Assembly: GCA_902635645.1 (NCBI GenBank)
Contig: CACPON010000011.1
Coordinates: 1-35,579 of the forward strand
Direction of reading: 5' to 3'
Length of the DNA: 35,579 nucleotides
Source: an uncultured SAR86 cluster bacterium
Lineage (GTDB): Bacteria > Pseudomonadota > Gammaproteobacteria > Magnimaribacterales > D2472
Position 1 is the first letter of the stretch, and the number at the start of each line of letters is the position of its first letter. The notes under the pieces are model-generated. The model was not told the origin of the DNA. It searched no databases and saw nothing but the letters and a program-made list of their open reading frames with translations. Both the position numbers and the translations under genes were made by a program. Shown one piece after another: positions 32,056 through 35,579 of the stretch.

Positions 32056-33225
32056 ATGAGCGACGTTAAAGAATACGATTTTGTAGTATATGGAGCTACA
32101 GGCTTTACTGGTAAATTAGTTGTTGAATATCTAGTAGAAAAATATAGTAACAATCCTGAGATTAGTTGGGCTCTAGCGGGTAGAAATCTCGAAAAACTAG
32201 AATCAGTTGCTGCATCTAAAAATGTTTCTGAAGATACGGGGCTATTAGTGGTTGATAGTAATGATATTGCAAGCATTGAGGAAATGGTTTCAAAAACAAA
32301 ATGTGTTTTAACTACTGTTGGTCCATATCAGCTATATGGTAATGATATTGTTGCAGCATGTGCAAAATCTGGAACAGATTATGTTGATCTATGCGGTGAA
32401 CCTGGATGGATGCATGAAAAAATTAATGAGCTGAGTGATGTGGCAAAAGAATCTGGATCAAGAATAGTGTTCTCATGCGGATTTGATAGTATTCCCTTTG
32501 ATTTAGGTGTTCTGTTTTTACAAAATGAAGTTATAAATAGATATGGTAAACCCTCTTCAAATGTTAGAGGCAGAGTTAGAGGAATGAATGGTGAATTTTC
32601 AGGAGGTACTGCTGCATCCCTTGGTGCTACTATGGCAGCTCTAAAAGAAAAGCCTGAACTTTTTGCAGTTTTAGCTAACCCATTTGCACTTTCAGATGGT
32701 TTTACTGGACCTGAGCAACCAGCTGACAACAAGCCTATTCTTGATGAAAAATTAGATACATGGGTAGCTCCATTTTTTATGGCACCAATTAACACTAAAA
32801 ACGTGCACAGATCTAATATGTTGATGAACCATATGTATGGTGAGGATTTTTGTTACAACGAAATGTGGGTTATGGGTTCAGGTGATGAAGGCAAAGCTGC
32901 AGCAGACTTTATTTCTTCATCCAATCCTTTAAGCGATGCACCAAAACCTGGTGAGGGTCCATCAAGAGAATCTAGAGAGAACGGAAATTATGATGTTTTA
33001 TTTTGTGGAGACATAAATGAAGAAAGTGTTCATGTTTCTGTAGCTGGAGATATGGACCCTGGTTATGGCTCAACTTCCAAGATGATTACTGAGAGTGCAA
33101 TATGTTTAGTAAAAGAATGTGAAGATCTTACAGGAGGCATTTACACCCCAGCACCCTCAATGGGAATAAAACTAATTAAAAGATTACAAGACAATGCTGG
33201 ATTAACATTTAAAGTTGAGAATTAA
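32056..33225 (+). CDS. Saccharopine dehydrogenase-like NAD(P)-binding protein (trans-acting enoyl reductase type)
   Basis: 389 residues. The N-terminal Rossmann fold has FVVYGATGFTGKLVVEYL (9-26), then WALAGRNLEKL and TTVGPYQLYGNDIVAACAKSG, followed by DYVDLCGEPGW and FSCGFDSIPFDLG. This is the family of mycobacterial trans-acting enoyl reductases and eukaryotic SCCPDH, which act on lipid intermediates, not lysine biosynthesis. AGGGG precedes the ATG. The stop overlaps the NTF2-like gene. A lipid-modifying role fits the nearby acyl-CoA synthetase and SDR genes, but that is inference. Confidence 0.9.
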   Translation: MSDVKEYDFVVYGATGFTGKLVVEYLVEKYSNNPEISWALAGRNLEKLESVAASKNVSEDTGLLVVDSNDIASIEEMVSKTKCVLTTVGPYQLYGNDIVAACAKSGTDYVDLCGEPGWMHEKINELSDVAKESGSRIVFSCGFDSIPFDLGVLFLQNEVINRYGKPSSNVRGRVRGMNGEFSGGTAASLGATMAALKEKPELFAVLANPFALSDGFTGPEQPADNKPILDEKLDTWVAPFFMAPINTKNVHRSNMLMNHMYGEDFCYNEMWVMGSGDEGKAAADFISSSNPLSDAPKPGEGPSRESRENGNYDVLFCGDINEESVHVSVAGDMDPGYGSTSKMITESAICLVKECEDLTGGIYTPAPSMGIKLIKRLQDNAGLTFKVEN

Positions 33226-33644
33226 TGATCAAAGAGAACATCAAAAAATGGCATGATCTTATAAAGGGAGATTACTCTGGAGGATTTGATGAGCTCTTGG
33301 ATGATGATGTTAGTTTTTATTCTCCTATAGTTTTTTCTCCACAAAGAGGAAAAGAGCTTACAACTTTATATCTTATGGCAGCTGGAAATACATTTGGTGG
33401 TGACCAATCTATAGATGGAACCCTTGAAGAATCTAGTTTCAAGTATACAAAAGAAGTTTTGGACGGCAATCAAGCAGTATTAGAGTTTGAAACTCAAATC
33501 GATGGCAAATATGTTAACGGCGTTGATATTATTACTTTTAATGATGATGGAAAAATTATTGAATTTAAAGTAATGATAAGACCTCTTCAGGCTGTAAATA
33601 TCATTCATGAAAAAATGCAAGATATGCTAAAGCAATTAAAATAA
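33225..33644 (+). CDS. NTF2-like/SnoaL-fold protein
   Basis: 139 residues with a cone-shaped NTF2-like pattern: WHDLIKGDYSGGFDELLDDDVSFYSP at the start, EFETQIDGKYVNGVDIITFNDDGKI near 88-112, and VMIRPLQAVN as the last strand. Such proteins are often small isomerases, hydrolases or ligand-binding partners. The start overlaps the preceding stop (TAATG), and the next gene starts right after its stop, so it belongs to a three-gene operon. No catalytic residue can be assigned. Confidence 0.85.
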   Translation: MIKENIKKWHDLIKGDYSGGFDELLDDDVSFYSPIVFSPQRGKELTTLYLMAAGNTFGGDQSIDGTLEESSFKYTKEVLDGNQAVLEFETQIDGKYVNGVDIITFNDDGKIIEFKVMIRPLQAVNIIHEKMQDMLKQLK

Positions 33645-33995
33645 ATGAGCGCATTCAAGATTTTTCATAATTCAAGATGCAGCAAATCAAGACAAGCTCT
33701 TCAAATACTTCAAGACAGTAACTGTGATATTGAGATTATTAACTATCTTGAGACAGATCTAGATGTATCTCTAATTAAGGATGTTTTAAAAAAGTTATCT
33801 CTTAAACCAAGAGACATTTTAAGAACAAGCGAGCAGGACTATAAAGACAACAATCTAAAAGAAGATGACTTTTCTGATGATGATCTGATTGACTATATGA
33901 TCAAACATCCTAAATTAATTGAAAGACCTATCGTAATTAAGGGACACAGAGCTGTTTTAGGAAGGCCGCCTGAAAATGTTTTAGAACTAATCTAG
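33645..33995 (+). CDS. ArsC/YfgD-family arsenate-reductase-like protein
   Basis: 116-residue thioredoxin-fold ArsC family protein. The N-terminal KIFHNSRCSKSRQAL carries the catalytic-type Cys12 in the CSKSR context of YfgD, and PKLIERPIVI with GRPPENVLELI closes the fold. E. coli ArsC has a different CGTSR loop, so this is closer to YfgD, whose arsenate activity is unproven. No arsR or arsenite pump is present. It begins immediately after the preceding stop and overlaps the convergent nucleotidyltransferase gene by nine bases. Confidence 0.9.
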   Translation: MSAFKIFHNSRCSKSRQALQILQDSNCDIEIINYLETDLDVSLIKDVLKKLSLKPRDILRTSEQDYKDNNLKEDDFSDDDLIDYMIKHPKLIERPIVIKGHRAVLGRPPENVLELI

Positions 33996-34379
33996 CTCAC
34001 CGTCTTGTCTTAATTTTTCCCTTATTTTTGTCGCACTTATATTGGTTATTGAATCTTCAAAAACTTCTTCTTCAAAAACATAGCCAACACCACGACCATA
34101 AGAAATATTTACTATGTTTGGAACAAGCATAATTTCATAGTCCACACCTTTCTTAAACCCATCTTTAGATAAACCTTCTTCTATACTTTCACAAACAGTT
34201 TCCCAATCAAAAGGATTGTCCTCTTGACCAATTCCTCCAGATGATCCTTGAACATCTCTCACTTGAATAACAACTTGACCAGTTTTTGCAACACATCTTT
34301 TAAATAGTTCTTGATGGCCTTGGTGCCATGGTTGCCATCTACCAAGCATTTGAACAGTTGGTTTTTTCCAATCAAACAT
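33987..34379 (-). CDS. Nucleotidyltransferase (HIGH-type cytidylyl/adenylyltransferase-like)
   Basis: 130 residues of the HxGH nucleotidyltransferase superfamily: LGRWQPWHQGHQELFKRC (12-29) has the HQGH variant of HxGH, and NISATKIREKL near 113-123 is the ISxTxIR end motif. It transfers AMP or CMP to a phosphorylated substrate (NMN, phosphopantetheine, glycerol phosphate or a sugar phosphate are options). It overlaps the APS-kinase-like gene by eight bases. Kinase next to nucleotidyltransferase suggests sequential phosphorylation and nucleotide activation of one small molecule, perhaps for surface decoration. Similar pairs occur in marine phage and island DNA, as far as I recall. Confidence 0.85.
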   Translation of the reverse strand: MFDWKKPTVQMLGRWQPWHQGHQELFKRCVAKTGQVVIQVRDVQGSSGGIGQEDNPFDWETVCESIEEGLSKDGFKKGVDYEIMLVPNIVNISYGRGVGYVFEEEVFEDSITNISATKIREKLRQDGELD

Positions 34380-34782
34380 TTTTTAATATTTCCTTAGCTA
34401 TGTTGTGATGATTGGTGTCATTCATTTCAGTAATATGAAAATTAACCTCTTTTGGTTCTTCAAACATTTTATTAGTATCTTCAAATCTGCCTTCTGATAT
34501 TGTATTCATCCATATTGTTATGTCGGGGTCAAAGTTAGCTCTGGTTTCAGCAGTAGGGCAAACAAAATCGCATATAACGTATCTGTTATTGCTTTTTTCA
34601 AAGTCTGCAAAAGTCTTCATTCTCATGCTTTGTCTAATTCTTCCTTCAGAAGAGAAATCCCAATCATTTGACATATTTCTTACAACGTCAGCGTTATACC
34701 ACGCAGCATCTATAAGGGGCTGAAGGCGTTCAGCTAGATATGTTTTACCACTTCCTGGAAGACCCATAATTAAGATTTTCAT
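34372..34782 (-). CDS. APS-kinase-like P-loop kinase
   Basis: 136 residues with Walker A GLPGSGKTYLAERL (7-20), then AAWYNADVVRNMSNDWDFS and RYVICDFVCPTAETR, which resemble the core of adenylylsulfate kinase (CysC). It is shorter than the ~200-residue CysC and lacks neighbouring sulfate-assimilation genes, so the true substrate may be another small molecule. It starts two bases after the upstream gene's stop and overlaps the nucleotidyltransferase by eight bases, so the three are one transcription unit. Confidence 0.82.
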   Translation of the reverse strand: MKILIMGLPGSGKTYLAERLQPLIDAAWYNADVVRNMSNDWDFSSEGRIRQSMRMKTFADFEKSNNRYVICDFVCPTAETRANFDPDITIWMNTISEGRFEDTNKMFEEPKEVNFHITEMNDTNHHNIAKEILKNV

Positions 34783-34784
34783 AA

Positions 34785-35579
34785 TTATCTGATTTTTTTA
34801 ATGCTAAAAATTTCGTTCTTAAAGTACATTTTATCTTCTTTGGTAATAGCAGTCTTGATTTTTTTTTGAGCTGCAGGTGATTTTTCTATTTCTTGAATTT
34901 CTTTTTCAGGAATTTGGCCTATATACAATATGTTTGCCCATTTGGCATCTACGCCATGACCAAATAACTCGGAAACTGTTTGATCAGGACTCCTTTTAAA
35001 GTTAAAGGTATAAAATTTTGGTTTTGAATAAGAGTATTTATTATTTTCACCCACTGGATTATTTTTTAGGTACTCAATGATATCTTTTGCATTATTAGGG
35101 AAGGGATCTTTGTCTTTCCATGCAACTCTGATAATTTTTTCTACTGTATCACCTCCACATGAATGTGTTACAAGCAATCTTCCTGATTTGTTCAATAATC
35201 TCATTAAAGGAGCAATTACATTATTTACTTTGGTTTTTACCAATGATGCCGCTCTATATGCCTGTGAAGCAATAATTAAATCATAATTATTATTCTCATA
35301 GTCATTATCTAGGAACGGTTCTAGGTATCTTTTATGATCTTCTCTGTAAATTCTTATTATGCAAGGGTGGGCATATGAAGTTCGTGATTTATTATCAATT
35401 TCAATACCCCAGTATCTTTTGATAAAGTTATTTAATTTATTAATTTGATCATGAAAATCATAAGAATTATCTTCTTTAAGAATTAGAGTATAGGTTTTAA
35501 CTTTCTTATTCTTAATCTTATTATTGTTTTCAATATGACCAAGCTCAGCAAACTTTACATTAGTCATAGTCACTAATAA
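34785..35579 (-). CDS. Possible SAM-dependent methyltransferase-like protein, probably 5'-partial
   Basis: Frame open to the right edge; in-frame starts exist at GTG 35573 and ATG 35567, giving 262 or 260 residues. I do not firmly recognise it. YDLIIASQAYRAASL followed by PLMRLLNKSGRLLVTHSCGG near 97-140 resembles the motif IV and motif VI region of class I methyltransferases, but no glycine-rich motif I is seen in what is visible. This suggests the SAM-binding part may lie outside the window. The opening residues (VTMTNVKFAELG) look like an internal strand, supporting truncation. It is upstream of and cotranscribed with the APS-kinase-like gene. Confidence 0.55.
   Translation of the reverse strand, partial: LLVTMTNVKFAELGHIENNNKIKNKKVKTYTLILKEDNSYDFHDQINKLNNFIKRYWGIEIDNKSRTSYAHPCIIRIYREDHKRYLEPFLDNDYENNNYDLIIASQAYRAASLVKTKVNNVIAPLMRLLNKSGRLLVTHSCGGDTVEKIIRVAWKDKDPFPNNAKDIIEYLKNNPVGENNKYSYSKPKFYTFNFKRSPDQTVSELFGHGVDAKWANILYIGQIPEKEIQEIEKSPAAQKKIKTAITKEDKMYFKNEIFSIKKIR

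Noticed and set aside
32379-32795. Minus-strand 138-residue ORF within the saccharopine-dehydrogenase-like gene
   Set aside because: Opposite a conserved coding region and without family features; a frame shadow.
33645-33995. Arsenic resistance locus
   Set aside because: The protein matches the YfgD branch and no arsR, arsB or acr3 is adjacent.

Overview
The window is AT-rich, densely packed bacterial DNA. Genes overlap by a few bases or lie a few bases apart, and the longest gene-free stretch is about 180 bp (20771-20949), which is described below. Gene content (FAD photolyase, class II fumarase, TonB-dependent receptor with a SAR86/sphingomonad-style plug, FATP-like acyl-CoA synthetase, MDR and SDR oxidoreductases, NagZ) and the low GC suggest a streamlined marine gammaproteobacterium, plausibly SAR86-like. 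That placement is an inference; no rRNA or tRNA is present to test it.

Layout. 1-4028: a nucleotide-sugar 4,6-dehydratase (5' end outside the window), an inositol-monophosphatase-family enzyme and a CPD photolyase. 4112-9837: formate-tetrahydrofolate ligase (its first 15 codons are out of frame because of an A8 run), aldehyde dehydrogenase, class II aldolase-like protein (minus strand), fumarase and pterin carbinolamine dehydratase. 9839-11954: a small membrane protein, a CMAH-like metallo-beta-lactamase-fold protein and a flavin reductase. 12011-15052: guaB-guaA. 15053-18528: accessory DNA inserted at the 3' end of guaA. 18529-24223: VOC protein, apt, a frameshifted AzgA-type purine permease, a TonB-dependent receptor, a second phosphoribosyltransferase and an HxlR regulator. 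24322-29017: MDR, CoA-binding protein, enoyl-CoA hydratase, SDR, nagZ and cupin, the last four tightly coupled. 29018-31919: minus-strand acyl-CoA synthetase and a membrane-anchored MBL hydrolase. 32056-33995: saccharopine-dehydrogenase-like, NTF2-like and ArsC/YfgD-like genes. 33987-35579: minus-strand trio of nucleotidyltransferase, APS-kinase-like P-loop protein and a possible methyltransferase open to the window edge.

The most interesting part is 15035-18528. The last 20 bp of the guaA locus (actattgagtgggaataaaa, containing the guaA stop) recurs exactly at 18140 and 18509. This delimits a 3.1 kb unit and a 369 bp unit arranged in tandem, with no integrase gene in either. The large unit carries three genes joined by two TAATG stop/start overlaps: a 130-residue unknown protein, a 577-residue protein combining a degenerate N6-adenine-methyltransferase-like segment, an HsdS-like target-recognition/coiled-coil segment and a Schlafen AlbA_2 domain, and a GIY-YIG nuclease with NUMOD-like DNA-binding repeats. 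Near-identical 21 bp repeats and TGACACA heptamers lie at both ends of the large unit, like arm-type recombinase sites. I read this as a guaA-targeted, trans-mobilised island carrying a candidate restriction-like or defence operon, or a homing-endonuclease-driven element. The function is inferred and untested.

Purine metabolism recurs around the island (guaB, guaA, apt, AzgA-type permease, a second PRTase). Two genes, fhs and the purine permease, are interrupted by single-base indels in A/T homopolymers. These may be sequencing errors, real mutations or slippage sites.
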